Source of the DNA: Myxocyprinus asiaticus
Lineage: Eukaryota; Chordata; Actinopteri; Cypriniformes; Catostomidae
Length of the DNA: 64,000 bases
Assembly (NCBI RefSeq): GCF_019703515.2
Contig: NC_059346.1
Span: forward strand, 49,087,501 to 49,151,500
Direction: 5' to 3'
A program made the position numbers and the translations under genes. Shown piece by piece: positions 1 through 10,499 of the stretch. Positions within the stretch are counted from its first letter, which is position 1. Each line of letters opens with the position of its first letter. The notes beneath the pieces are model-generated. The model was given only the letters and a program-made list of their open reading frames with translations. It did not search any database and had not been told where the DNA came from.

Positions 1-35
1 CGCAAAACCACGCCGTGGTCAATAAACGAGGTGCA

Positions 36-486
36 AGGGGGGCCTGGGTAGCTCAGTGGTAAAATACGCTGGCTACCAGCCCTGGAGTTTGCTAGCTCGC
101 TAGTTCGAATCCCGAGGCGTGCTGAGTGACTCCAGCCAGGTCTCCTAAGCAACCAAATTGGCCCGGTTGCTAGGGAGGGTAGAGTCACATGGGGTAAACT
201 CCTCGTGGTCGCTATAATGTGGTTCGCTCTCGGTGGGGCGCGTGGTGAGTCGAGCGGTTGCCACGGTGGATGGCGTGAAGCCTCCACAAGCGCTATGTCT
301 CCGTGGCAACACGCTCAACAAGCCACGTGATAAGATGCGTGGGTTGATGGTTTCAGACGCAGAGGCAACTGGGATTCGTCATCCGCCACCCGGACTGAGG
401 CGAATCACTGCGCGACCATGAGGACTTAAAAGCACACTGGGAATTGGGCATTCCAAACTGAGAGAAAAAGGAAAAAAATAAAATAA
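36..486 (+). mobile_element. tRNA-derived SINE, copy 1
   Basis: The element starts with a tRNA-like head (GGGTAGCTCAGTGG A-box-like block, then GTTCGAATCC at 103-112 as B box), followed by a long unrelated body and an A-rich tail. A perfect 15-bp direct repeat AATAAACGAGGTGCA flanks it (21-35 and 487-501), which is the signature of LINE-driven retroposition. Two further copies lie at 31893-32312 and 53783-54218 (reverse). It sits in an intron of ap2b1, on the opposite strand to that gene. It is a non-autonomous retroposon, not a functional tRNA gene. Confidence 0.9.
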
Positions 487-501
487 AATAAACGAGGTGC
501 A

Positions 502-1274
502 GATGTTCCTCTCGTTAGTAGCCAAAGAGAGGATCCAACAAGAGCTGGATGGGGCAATGCAACTATGACTATCAGCCTATAATCCCACCCACGTTGAGGC
601 TGCACTAAACTGCAGTGGAAAAGCAAGCTCAGAAAAGTAAAGGGACTTGAGTCGAGTCAAACCGTAACGTGCAGTGGAAAAGTGCCACTATATGCCTTCA
701 AAAGACTTGGAATATGATGCACAAGTTGCATGGACTACTTTTATGATACTTTTGCCTCCTTTATGAGCTAGAAAGCTATCCACTCCTGTTTTATTGAAAA
801 GAAGAACTGGGATATTCTTTTAGATACTAGTATTCAAGTATTCAACTAACTTCTGATCAGATTGAGCACAAGGTACATGCATGTTCTTACACCGATTATG
901 CTTAATAAGCCGACAATGTGTGTCGCCATTAAACGGCATTCTTTATCGGTGTAAGGTCATAAACGCTGTCTGAATAAATTGATTGACACAGGTAGATTTG
1001 GCCCATCACAACAATTTCACATTGCATGTTAACACATTAACTGCCGTTCTTACCAGCTTATCTAAAGTGCGCACATGTGCATGCCTTTTCACGGCTTGAC
1101 GTCAAAAGTAGAGAATAACGTGAACATTTCAAATGTCATGTAAACATGGTTTCCTTGCTTTGTCAGATTTTTTTAAATAAGTTGATTTTTGGGTGTAATC
1201 AGCATATTGTTGGTGTACACGTTAACGTGCTCAGTGATTAAAACTGAACTAATATCAATAACAGGAAGTCTTAC
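502..1274. other. ap2b1 intronic sequence, no feature seen
   Basis: This stretch lies downstream of ap2b1 exon 4 on the minus strand, within the following intron. I see no exon-like coding block, no splice-bounded open frame and no clear transposon terminus. Confidence 0.5.
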
Positions 1275-1410
1275 CTTGACAAAGCTGTTAACAGCCATGA
1301 TGGCCATGTCAGGTTGGCTCTTGGCGTAGTTCATAAGGTATAAGTAAACCAGCTTTTTCAGCTCCAGGTTATCAGTCTGCATGCAGTTCACCACATCTGG
1401 AAATAAAGAA
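1275..1410 (-). CDS. ap2b1: ap2b1 coding exon (third in window)
   Basis: The 136-nt exon has acceptor AG at 1412-1411 and donor GTAAGA at 1274-1269. It encodes [11 protein letters not shown] through AVNSFVK and ends on a codon boundary. The first base completes a serine codon split across the intron. Confidence 0.95.
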
Positions 1411-1851
1411 CTAAAAAAGCAGGTGAAAACATGAGCTTAATTCTCATACTAATATTAATGACATACTGTATATAATGCATCCCGATATCTTTTCAACTTT
1501 ACAATAACATGGGATCTTGCATTACAAAAAAGCAAAAATGCACTTTTTGGTTGAGTTATGGTGCAAAATGAGCTGCCATACCTGACATCCTTGCCCACTG
1601 TCATAGCTGCGATTACTTTTTTCACCGCTTCTTTCCTCTTCTCCTTCTTCTCATTGTTCAGTTCAGCCTTCAGCTCAAAGATCTCACCTGAAATACGAGG
1701 GCAAAAACATGATTAGTGCTCATTCGATATGCTGAGAGCGGGGTGCCCAATATTTGCTGAACTATCGGCCTAGCTAAAAAACAATTGGGGTTTAAAAACT
1801 GTAATTGTACTTGCCTTTTTTGTTCGTGGTAAAGTACTTTGAGTCAGTCAT
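1275..1851 (-). CDS. ap2b1: AP-2 complex subunit beta (5' coding part, three exons)
   Basis: This is the N-terminal part of the beta2-adaptin trunk of the AP-2 clathrin adaptor, which acts at the plasma membrane in cargo selection and coat assembly. Joined exons 1851-1815, 1687-1582 and 1410-1275 (279 nt) encode 93 residues without a stop. They begin [20 protein letters not shown] and run through [20 protein letters not shown] to AVNSFVK, the first helices of the alpha-solenoid trunk. The choices [13 protein letters not shown] and NSFVK match my recollection of AP2B1 better than the close paralogue AP1B1, where I recall NTFVK; this is the main uncertainty. The ATG at 1851-1849 is chosen because it gives the family N-terminus. 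The family is about 940 residues, so roughly 90% lies left of the window. The gene is divergent from pex12. Confidence 0.95.
1582..1687 (-). CDS. ap2b1: ap2b1 coding exon (second in window)
   Basis: The 106-nt exon has acceptor AG at 1689-1688 and donor GTATGG at 1581-1576. It encodes [18 protein letters not shown] and continues to MTVGKDV, a highly charged first helix typical of beta adaptins. Confidence 0.95.
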
Positions 1852-1869
1852 TCTGACAGCTTCTCAGAT
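1815..1869 (-). CDS. ap2b1: ap2b1 first coding exon with GC donor
   Basis: The exon has an acceptor AG at 1871-1870, an 18-nt 5' UTR segment, the start codon at 1851-1849 and 37 coding nt ending AAAAAAG. The only donor that keeps frame with the next exon is GCAAGT at 1814-1809, a GC-AG intron. The non-coding first exon further right is not firmly located; a possible donor GTGTGT lies near 2302. Confidence 0.9.
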
Positions 1870-2302
1870 CTGAAGAGAAATCACTCAATTACGTAAAACA
1901 CATTAACATGTCAACATTGGACAAGGTCCACAAACATAAACAATAATCACCTAAAAACACAGTTCATTCGCAACTAGCCATTTCATAAAGTGCATACCAC
2001 TGTAAAAGAGATGTTATGTAATACGACATGACATCCTGAGGACAGTTGTCTAGTTTATATGCTACATGAGCACAGAGTAACAAACTGAGGAACAGTATAT
2101 ATCATTAGTAATGTTTACTGCAGATGTTTAATGACTATTATTGTTATTAATTGGGCGTGACACCAAAAAATGACCCAGCTATGCTAAGCTAGTGGAAACC
2201 CTGGAAGCAGGAAAATTCTCGACCGAAAAAACGTACAACCTTGTGCCATGCCCAAATGATATTTCAGCCAACTGATTAAAACATTAAACAACAGATACAC
2301 AC

Positions 2303-2400
2303 CGAGGATATGAGGATATGTGGTTTATGGAGATGTAAGATGCGGACGGTTGCTGCCACAGATTGGTCGACGCGCACCCGGAAAACAAAAGGAAGAGAGG
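2303..2400 (-). promoter_or_regulatory. possible ap2b1 first exon / core promoter
   Basis: Read on the minus strand, this GC-richer patch contains a CCAAT box (2366-2362) followed by a possible non-coding exon ending at a GTGTGT donor near 2302. It lies in the 1-kb gap between the divergent ap2b1 and pex12 starts. No TATA box is obvious. Assignment rests only on position and these weak signals. Confidence 0.25.
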
Positions 2401-2832
2401 TGTTTTTTATTCATTTATTTATTTGTATTTTTTTTTTTATTTGTAATTGTATTCATTCATTGTTTTGTTTTATAATTGTAACTTTTTATATGCTTTATAT
2501 TTTATTAATGTATTCACTCGTTTATTATATTCAAAAGCACTGAAAAAAAATGAAGGGCGGAACGAAAACGCAGGGAAGATGGTGGAAGTCGGAGGAACTC
2601 AGATGTTACACCGAAAACGGACGGGGTAAACAGGGAAAGACGGTTGTGAAATAAAGAGTTTTTTTTTTTTGGACTAAATTTATTTTTTGAAACTTCTGAT
2701 AAATATTTATTTTTGCAAAATGATAAAAACGGGCGTTGTGAAAAAAGAAGCACGCGTTGTTTTTATATTTACTGTCAAAGTTTTCAGTATTTAATTGTTC
2801 TGCTCGCAAACAACTGCACTGATCCAGCTGTG

Positions 2833-2961
2833 ATGGCGGAGCGAGGTGCACACTTGACAACTGCAGCAGCAGCTGAAGAAGACAGACCGTCAATATTTGA
2901 AGTTTTAGCTCAGGACTCTTTGATGAGTTCTGTCAAACCTGCCTTACAGCATGCTGTGAAG
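2833..2961 (+). CDS. pex12: pex12 coding exon 1
   Basis: The 129-nt exon of 43 codons runs from MAERGAHLT to LQHAVK and ends at a codon boundary before donor GTATTC (2962). Confidence 0.95.
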
Positions 2962-5900
2962 GTATTCTTACTCAGTACTCATTTTACTTTAATGTTTCAG
3001 ATCATCCACTGATTTGTTATTTTATTTTATTTTTTTTACTCATTTTGCAATGATTAATAGTTTACATTTTTGTAACGACCCTTACAAAAAAGTACAGTGG
3101 AACAGTAGCATGGAACAGTATTGTGTCAGATGGTAATACCATGGTACTTGATTTAATTAAACTATAATATAACACAAACAGAAGTATGGGAATTGTGTGA
3201 CCAAAATGTTTTAAATAAATCAAAACTTACATAATGTTTTAGCAGCCTGAAATGCTTTTTAAAACATATCGAAAGAGGTCCCATGAATGCTGGAGACTTG
3301 TTGGATGCTTATCCTGTCTAACTCATATTAAAGGGGTAGTTCATCCAAAAATGAAAGTTCTGTCATCATTTACTCACTTTTAATGCCATCCCAGATGTGT
3401 ATGACTTTCTTTCTTCTGCTTTTTCAAGTGACTTTTATTGTGTATATTATATTATATTTAAATATAATAGTGTATATAAATATAATATTATTTTTATTGT
3501 GCAGAACACAAATTAAGATTTTTAGAAGAATATTTCTACTCTGTAGGTTCATACAATTTTGAAGTTCATACAAATTGAAGCTCTAAAATCACATAAAGGC
3601 ATCATAAAAGTAATCCATTGTGACTCCAGTGGTTAAATCCATGACTTCAGAAGTGATATGATAATTGTGGGTGAGAAACAGATCAATATTCAAGTCCTTT
3701 TTTACTATAAATCTCCACTTTCTCTTTCACTTCCACATTCTTCTTCTTTTACTTTTGGTGATTCACATTCTTTGTGCATATCGCCACCTACTGGACAGGG
3801 AGGAACATTTATAATAAAAGAGAACTTACATTTAGATATCACTTCAGAAGACATGGATTTAACCACTGCACTGCACTAAAATAAAAAATAAAAACTTCTT
3901 AATTAGTATTTTTGTCTTGTTTTCCAGTAAAAATATCTTAATATTCTTAAAACAATATACATTTACTTGACAAGCAAAATGTCATAAGATATTAAGACTT
4001 GTTTTCAGGGAAATCTGACAAAACTTAGTAAACTTTATGATTAAAACAAGAAAGAAAATCTGCCAATGGGGTAAAAAAATAACTTGTTTTCCCTTTGAAT
4101 TAAGTTTGTTTTTCTTACCCCAGTGGCAAATAGTTTCTTCTTCTTTTAAAGGTGCAATATGTAACAATTTTCATGTAATATTCGCAAACTTTCTAGGTTG
4201 CCTATTAAAGCCTGTAGACTGATTTTCATGTGAAGGGAGCTGGTCGGTTTTGCTGGGAAAATCCAAAGGATGTGACGTTTATACGCGATCCCGAGAGCCT
4301 TGCTTCAGACAGTAGCGTCTCTTCCGCTATTCAACAGCGACAACAAACTGCAACACTAGGTAACGTTATCTTAGAGATGGAATCCAGCAAACGTCCGGCT
4401 CCCAGCACAACACCGACTCCAACACAAACTCAGAGTAAGCAAAAAAATGTAAATAAAAAAACAAAAAAACATTTATCTACTGAATTCCATCTGGCTAAGC
4501 AGGAACGTGATCGTGGTCGAGCGAAAACTAGAGTGAACGTCGGCAGGACATTTGATTCCTGGAGGGACCTTCGTGCCGGTGAATCACGTTCAGTCCCATT
4601 GAACGTTACATCATTGTTTTGGTCGATGCTCGCTCGCTGTGTGTGCACGAGCAACAGGTAGCTGGCTGCAGTTCAGTTGTTTTAAGAATGTTTAGATATT
4701 TTTACTAGAAAACAAGACAAAAATTCTGTGGTGTGGAGTCGTATGGATTACTTTTATGCTGCCTTTATGTGCTTTTTGGAGCTTCAAAGTTCTGGCCACC
4801 ATTCACTAGCATTGTATGGACCTACAGAGCTAAAATATTCTTCTAAAAATCTTCTTTTGTGTTCAGCTGAAGACAGAAATTCATACACATCTGTGATTGC
4901 ATGAGGGTGAGTAAATTATGAGAGAATTTTCATTTTTGGGTGAACTATCCCTTTAAACTTAGTTTTGCAAAGAAATTCATGCATAGGTCTAATATATATT
5001 TCTCTACAAAACTAATTTCAAGCATTTAAGCATAAATCTTTATATGAAAAGGTTTAAAAGATAATGAGAAATATAAATTCAGTCACGTGTCCAAACCTTT
5101 TACTGGTGGTGTATGCCATGGTAGTACCGAATCATTACCATATATACATGGTACCATGGTGTTTATTACTTGGTACACCAGGGTACTTAAAAGAATACCA
5201 TGGAGCTAACATGATACTTGTCCAAAAGTCTATGGTATTACTATGGTCCCATGTCTAAAAACCATGGTAGCATCAAAGTACTTATTTGGATAGTGTAAAA
5301 AAAAAACATGCCATTCTCCACAGATCCTCGCAACGTCTAACCCTGCTCGTTACGGAGTTCTTTGGAGGAGGTTTGATGAGATTTATGCCATCCTGGATTT
5401 GCTGTTGCAGCATAATTTCCTCTCCCGCACTAGCGCGTCATTTTCAGAGAACTTCTATGGTCTGAAGCGGGTAGGAACAGACAGCACACGTCCTGCCCAC
5501 TTGGGACTCCGCCGCAGACAGCACTGGCGCTCCCTGCTCCTCTTGGCTCTCCTACCTTACCTGCACACCAAACTGGAAAAAATCCTGGCTCGACAGAGAG
5601 ATGAAGATGACTTCTCTATCCGCTTACCACAGTCCTTCACACAGAAGTTGTACAGGGCTTTTTTGGCTGCATACCCATTTGTGTGCATGGCCTGGGATGG
5701 CTGGGTATTTTGCCAACAGCTTTTGTATGTCTTTGGCAAAACAAGGACACATTCACCCCTTCTGTGGCTGGCAGGGGTTAAATTGTCATACCTCACAGCT
5801 CATGACATCCGCAGCCTTGATCTGAAGCCATCAGGCCTGGCACTGAGCCCTAGTCAAAGGTGAGTTTATCATATGCGTGATCATTACATTCATCCAGAAT

Positions 5901-7483
5901 GTGAGTGTGTACTGGAAGTCTGATATGACTATTTGGTAAATCTCACAAAGAAACTGCCAGAAAATAAAAAGAAATAAAGAGATTATATAGCATTTAATGA
6001 AGAAGCACATTTTTAGGATTTTTAAGATTTTTTTGCTTTGTGACATTTTCGTTTAGCTCTTTTTCATCCCAAATTATTATTACTGTCAGGGTGTTCTATG
6101 GTCATGGAAAACCCTAGAAATTTAAAAATTGGAATCAGTATCATGGAAATTGATAAAATCTTATAATGGCACAATTTCTGTTGTGAATATAACTTTTTCT
6201 AGTTATGCTAAGCTAAAAATATTTAATTGTATAGAAATTGCACTTTGTGATTGCAATCTCATTAAAGTAATTCTTAAAATTCCTTATCCAGTAAATTAAT
6301 TAGTCCAAAGGTGTGGGAACTGGGAACTCTGGCATGTACTGTGAATAAAATTGCATAATGGTAATAGAGGGCAGTAAATATTCTTAAAGGAAAAGTTCAC
6401 TCAAATGCCATCCCAGATGTAAATTACTTTTTTCCTCTGCTGAACACAAATTAACATTTTTAGAAGACTGTCTCAGCTCTGTAGGTTCATACAATGCAAG
6501 TGAATGGTGACCAAAACTTTGAAGCTCCAAAAAGCTGGAGACTGCTGTCAAGATTTATAGGAAAAAAGATTTATATTTTGGTTTGTTCTCTCTGAAAACC
6601 AACTGGATCGCTTCAGAAGACATTGATTAAACAACCGGAGTCGTATGAATTACTTTTATGCTGCCTTTGTGTGTTCTTTGAATCTTCAAAATTCTGGTCA
6701 CCATTCACTTGCATTGTATGGACCTACAGAGCAGAGATATTCTTCTAAAAATCTTAATTTGAGTTCAGCAGAAGAAAACAAGTCATACTCATATGGGATG
6801 GCATGAGGGTGAGTAATACAATTTTGGGTGAACTTCCCCTTTAATTGTCTAGAAAATGTACAGTATAAAAATATTTTTCAAATACATTTTTATGACAATA
6901 TCTCAAAGCAAAAAAATATTAATGGTCATAAAAATAGGCTTCATTTTCTTATGCAAAATATCATTTTTTCATTTGACTTTGGGGTGACATTTAAGGACAT
7001 TACTTGCAATTCTTGTAATTCACCCTTTTGCTCATGGTGACTATGCTACAAAGTATAAAACATTTGCTTAAAGCATTTTTTTTCTTTTTCAGCATTAGAG
7101 AGAAACTTCAGCACCTGATCTCTACAGCTGTTGGTGGTGTTGCTGTATCTCTTTCCACCAGCCTATCAATCGGAGTGTTTTTTCTGCAGTTTCTGGAGTG
7201 GTGGTATTCATCAGAGAACCACAGCACTGTTAAGTCCTTGACCTCCCTTCCAACCCCTCCACCACCTCTCCACCTTCATAGCCAGGACACTTCACCCACA
7301 CACATCAAAGTCTGCCCGCTCTGCAGGAAAATGCGCACCAATGAAACAGCGCTTGCCACTTCAGGCTATGTGTTTTGTTACAGGTGTATATATGTGTATG
7401 TCAAAGCCAACCACAGATGTCCCCTTACTGGCTACCCATCTGGACTGCAGCACCTCATTAAAATATACACACTTGATGGGTAG
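2833..7483 (+). CDS. pex12: Peroxisome assembly protein 12 (peroxin-12), complete
   Basis: This is a RING-type subunit of the PEX2/PEX10/PEX12 ubiquitin-ligase complex in the peroxisomal membrane, which ubiquitinates the import receptor PEX5 for recycling. Exons 2833-2961, 5324-5859 and 7093-7483 join in frame to 1056 nt, 351 aa (human about 359). Family signatures include [20 protein letters not shown] at the N-terminus, [28 protein letters not shown], and a membrane segment [20 protein letters not shown]. The C-terminal degenerate RING has Cys296, Cys299, Cys317, Cys320 and Cys331 ([19 protein letters not shown]). The ATG at 2833 gives the family MAE start; the open frame extends upstream to 2713 but that part is not family-like. 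The introns carry MITEs. An ATTAAA at 7820-7825 is a possible poly(A) signal. Confidence 0.97.
3907..4724. mobile_element. Second inverted-repeat element nested in the MITE
   Basis: The left end (TTTTTGTCTTGTTTTCCAG, then AAAATATCTTAATATTCTTA) is mirrored at the right end (TTTAAGAATGTTTAGATATT, then AAAACAAGACAAAAA). The element interrupts the outer MITE and is itself interrupted at 4149 by a different repeat. No coding capacity of its own is visible. Confidence 0.6.
4149..4676 (+). mobile_element. Innermost repeat with a coding-like remnant
   Basis: The segment begins AAAGGTGCAATATGTAA, a terminus style common in fish inverted-repeat elements, but the matching right end is not recognisable. 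It contains an open frame 4230-4661 (143 codons). After a Ser/Thr/Pro- and Lys-rich part this reads [20 protein letters not shown] and then SWRDLRAG. From memory, fish genomes carry many repeat-encoded ORFs with an R-x-R-T-R-V-N-[IV]-G...W-R-x-L-R block. That resemblance, and the location inside a transposon, argue for a mobile-element ORF fragment and not a host gene. Function unknown. Confidence 0.45.
5324..5859 (+). CDS. pex12: pex12 coding exon 2
   Basis: The 536-nt exon follows a CTCCACAG acceptor and ends before GTGAGT. It encodes the bulk of the membrane domain, from [11 protein letters not shown] to LALSPSQ plus two bases of a split serine codon. Confidence 0.96.
6385..6843. mobile_element. 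GTTCACCC-type MITE in pex12 intron 2
   Basis: A shortened copy of the family at 3330-4956. It starts TTAAAGGAAAAGTTCACTC and ends GGTGAACTTCCCCTTTAA, with the shared CATCCCAGATGT and TTCAGAAGACATTGATT blocks inside. The left end is missing part of the consensus. Confidence 0.75.
7093..7483 (+). CDS. pex12: pex12 coding exon 3 (terminal)
   Basis: The 391-nt exon follows a TTTTTCAG acceptor. It encodes the last membrane segment, a proline run (LPTPPPPLH) and the degenerate RING finger, and ends with TAG at 7481-7483. Confidence 0.96.
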
Positions 7484-7819
7484 ACTTGCCATAGTGTCTA
7501 AGGCAAATACTGTTAATTTTATTCCAGGTGTCTTTTTCATTCACTAATACAAATTCTCGGATTTTAAATGATTATTTCCCATTGTTCCATTCCAGTTTTT
7601 ATCCTACAGAAAGCTAAAATGTTTGTGGTATTAGTTCACTGTAAAGTGGTTATCGTCCATCAATTTGTTAAATATGTAAATATTTAATTTGGCTGTGTAC
7701 ATACTGTATGTAATCCTCTGTTAATCATCATTGCTTGTACTCATCTTTTACAAATATAGCTCTGTCCCAAAACAGTTTTGGAACATTTTGCTCTTTATCT
7801 AATGCAACATTACCTCTGA

Positions 7820-7825
7820 ATTAAA
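7820..7825 (+). terminator. Candidate pex12 poly(A) signal (ATTAAA)
   Basis: The hexamer ATTAAA lies 337 nt after the pex12 stop, just before the first repeat boundary at about 7901. It is the common variant of AATAAA. I saw no canonical AATAAA between the stop and this point. Confidence 0.35.
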
Positions 7826-8610
7826 ACGCTTTATTAGTGAATTATAATACTAAAACTGTGTTGAATGAAACCTGAATTTGGAGATACTGTAGCGCACGCA
7901 CACTGTAAAAAATCCAACTTCAATTTTGTCAGATAGACTCAGTTTTAAAATTTTACTGAACAATCAAATGTAGAAAAAGTTGAGATTGCTTAAAACAATC
8001 AATATAGTCAACTTGTGTGTAAGTCAGAGCAACTAAAAATTTTAAACAGTGAGCACATACAATGTAAAGTTTTATGGTGATGGTAGAATTTACAGGCTTT
8101 TGAGCATGCTCAAGTCTCAGTCCTAAGGAGGCCATTTGTGGCAGGATAATCAAAATTAAAATCTGTGGGAAGCTTGTAAGGCTAAGCACTATGAACTTCA
8201 TGTTGTTGCATCTGCTACTGAGCATGCCAACTGGAGAAGCATTGTGGCTGAAGGCAATACCCACAATCCTTTTCGCTTGATTTTATTATATGTGTTTGGT
8301 CAAAATGTGCCAATTTATGAGGACATGTAAATAATTTGTAAATAATCAGTTTTGAATTAATAGATGTTTCAGCTCTGTGTGTTTTAAATGATGTTTTGCT
8401 GTAAAAAGATTTTTTTGTTTAAAGTCAAAATCAAGGTGATTAGTGTTCACGTTGGTGAAGTTTCTTCAGTTATTGTGTTGACTTCTAAAAGTTTGAAGTA
8501 CTTGTTACCTACACCAACCTTTTAAATTGGACCAACTATTTGGTGTCTTGGTGGGGTTGACACATGTTCTTATGTAGAAATGAAGGTCTGCTTAATTAAG
8601 AATCTTTTTA

Positions 8611-10224
8611 CAGTGCATCCGGAAAGTATTCACAGCGCTTCACTTTTTCCACATTTTGTTATGTTACAGCCTTATTCCAAAATGGATTAAATTCATTATT
8701 TTCCTCAAAATTCTACAAACAATACCCCATAATGACAACGTGAAAGAAGTTTGTTTGAAATCTTTGCAAATTTATTAAAAATAAAAAACAAAACAAAAAT
8801 CACATGTACATAAGTATTCACAGCCTTTGCCATGACACTCAAAATTGAGCTCAGGTGCATCCTGTTTCCACTGATCATCCTTGAGATGTTTCTACAACTT
8901 GATTGGAGTCCACCTGTGGTAAATTCAGTTGATTGGACATGATTTGGAATGGCACACACCTGTCTATATAAGGTCCCACAGTTAACAGTGCATGTCAAAG
9001 CACAAATCAAGCCATGAAGTCCAAGGAATTGTCTGTAGACCTCCGAGACAGGATTGTATCGAGGCACAGATCTGGGGAAGGGTACAGAAAAATTTCTGCA
9101 GCATTGAAGGTCCCAATGAGCACAGTGGCCTCCATCATCTGTAAATGGAAGAAGTTTGGAACCACCAGGACTCTTCCTAGAGCTGGCCGCCTGGCCAAAC
9201 TGAGCGATCGGGGGAGAAGGGCCTTAGTCAGGGAGGTGACCAAGAACCCGATGGTCACTCTGACAGAGCTCCAGCATTTCTCTGTGGAGAGAGGAGAACC
9301 TTCCAGAAGAACAACCATCTCTGCAGCACTCCACCAATCAGGCCTGTATGGTAGAGTGGCCAGACGGAAGCCACTCCTCAGTAAAAGGCACATGACAGCC
9401 CGCCTGGAGTTTGCCAAAAGGCACCTGAAGGACTCCCAGACCATGAGAAACAAAATTCTCTGGTCTGATGAAACAAAGATTGAACTTTCATGTCTGGAGG
9501 AAACCAGGCACCACTCATCACCTGGCCAATACCATCCCTACAGTGAAGCATGATGGTGGCAGCATCATGCTGTGGGGATGTTTTTCAGCGGCAGGAACTG
9601 GGAGACTAGTCAGGATCGAGGGAAAGATGAATGCAGCAATGTACAGAGACATCCTTGATGAAAACCTGCTCCAGAGCGCTCTGGACCTCAGACTGGGGCA
9701 AAGGTTCATCTTCCAACAGGACAATGACCCTAAGCACACAGCCAAGATAACAAAGGAGTGGCTACGGGACGTCCTTGAGTGGCCCAGCCAGAGCCCAGAC
9801 TTGAACCCGATTGAACATCTCTGGAGAGATCTGAAAATGGTTGTGCACCGACACTCCCCATCCAACCTGATGGATCTTGAGAGGTCCTGCAAAGAAGAAT
9901 GGGAGAAACTGCCCAAAAATAGGTGTGCCAAACTTGTAGCATCATACTCAAAAAGACTTGAGGCTGTAATTGGTGCCAAAGGTGCTTCAACAAAGTATTG
10001 AGCAAAGGCTGTGAATACTTGTGTACATGTGTTTGGTTTTTTTTTTTTAATTTTTTTTTTTTTTAATTTGCAAAGATTTCAAACAAACTTCTTTCACATT
10101 GTCATTATGGGGTATTGTTTGTAGAATTGAGGAAAATAATGAATTTAATCAATTTTGGAATAAGGCTGTAACATAACAAAATGTGGAAAAAGTGAAGCAC
10201 TGTGAATACTTTCCGGATGCACTG
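8611..10224 (+). mobile_element. Tc1-like DNA transposon, full length, lineage A
   Basis: The 1614-bp element begins CAGTGCATCCGGAAAGTATT and ends with the inverted form (AATACTTTCCGGATGCACTG). TA duplications flank it at 8609-8610 and 10225-10226. The terminal inverted repeats continue for well over 100 bp (the TTCCACATTTTGTTATGTTA and AATACCCCATAATGAC blocks recur inverted at the right end). It inserted into the MITE at 7901-10446. Confidence 0.95.
9014..10001 (+). pseudogene. Tc1 transposase, frame-broken (lineage A)
   Basis: This is a DD34E-type transposase of the Tc1/mariner superfamily, which cuts and pastes the surrounding element. The N-terminal helix-turn-helix DNA-binding part starts MKSKELSVDLRDRIVSRHRS. 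The catalytic residues are visible as the Asp of WSDETK, the Asp of QQDNDPKH and the Glu of [11 protein letters not shown]. The reading frame shifts near 9500 (frame of 9014-9553 into frame of 9468-10001). A few codons also appear lost before [11 protein letters not shown] relative to the family. The two parts together approach the usual 340 residues, so the copy is dead but fairly young. Confidence 0.93.
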
Positions 10225-10499
10225 TATATATTTTCAAGATTTTGAAAATTGTGAACCGCTGAACTTAAAAATGCACGTTTATTAAACTTAATCACTGATA
10301 TTTTTTGAGTTTGTTGAATAGATTGTATTGCGTTCATGGAACTTACAATCCAACTAGAATTGTTAAATTGGTACTACTAATTTGCCTGAAGTGGAGTATA
10401 CTCAAAAATGCCCTTAAGTTTACTCAACTTTTTATTTTTTACAGTGTAGTCTATTTCACATCCATATTTACCCTTTTAAATGTTTGAGATTTGACATGT

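Larger units (their letters stand above)
3330..4956. mobile_element. MITE with GTTCACCC termini (outer shell of a nest)
   Basis: The left end reads AAAGGGGTAGTTCATCC and the right end is its inverted form (GGGTGAACTATCCCTTTAA), so the two ends form long terminal inverted repeats. Sub-terminal blocks (CATCCCAGATGTGTATGAC; TTCAGAAG) are shared with copies at 6385-6843, 12694-12990, 14620-15321 and 48734-49145. The interior is interrupted by at least two other repeats (3907-4724 and 4149-4676). It lies in pex12 intron 1 and has no transposase. Confidence 0.75.
7901..10446. mobile_element. CACTGTAAAAAA-ended MITE split by a Tc1 insertion
   Basis: The left end CACTGTAAAAAATCCAACTT is mirrored on the right by CAACTTTTTATTTTTTACAG then TG. 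Both arms contain short stretches about TTGAGT and ACTCAACTT. A complete Tc1 (8611-10224) sits between the arms, so the two arms (7901-8610 and 10225-10446) belong to one older element. No coding capacity of its own. Confidence 0.6.

Noticed and set aside
36..115. A functional tRNA gene at the start of the window (A and B box-like blocks)
   Set aside because: The tRNA-like head is fused to a long body with an A-rich tail, has 15-bp target duplications and recurs twice more, so it is a SINE promoter and not a tRNA gene.
2713..2832. Upstream in-frame start for pex12
   Set aside because: The extra 40 codons do not resemble peroxin-12, and the ATG at 2833 gives the family N-terminus.
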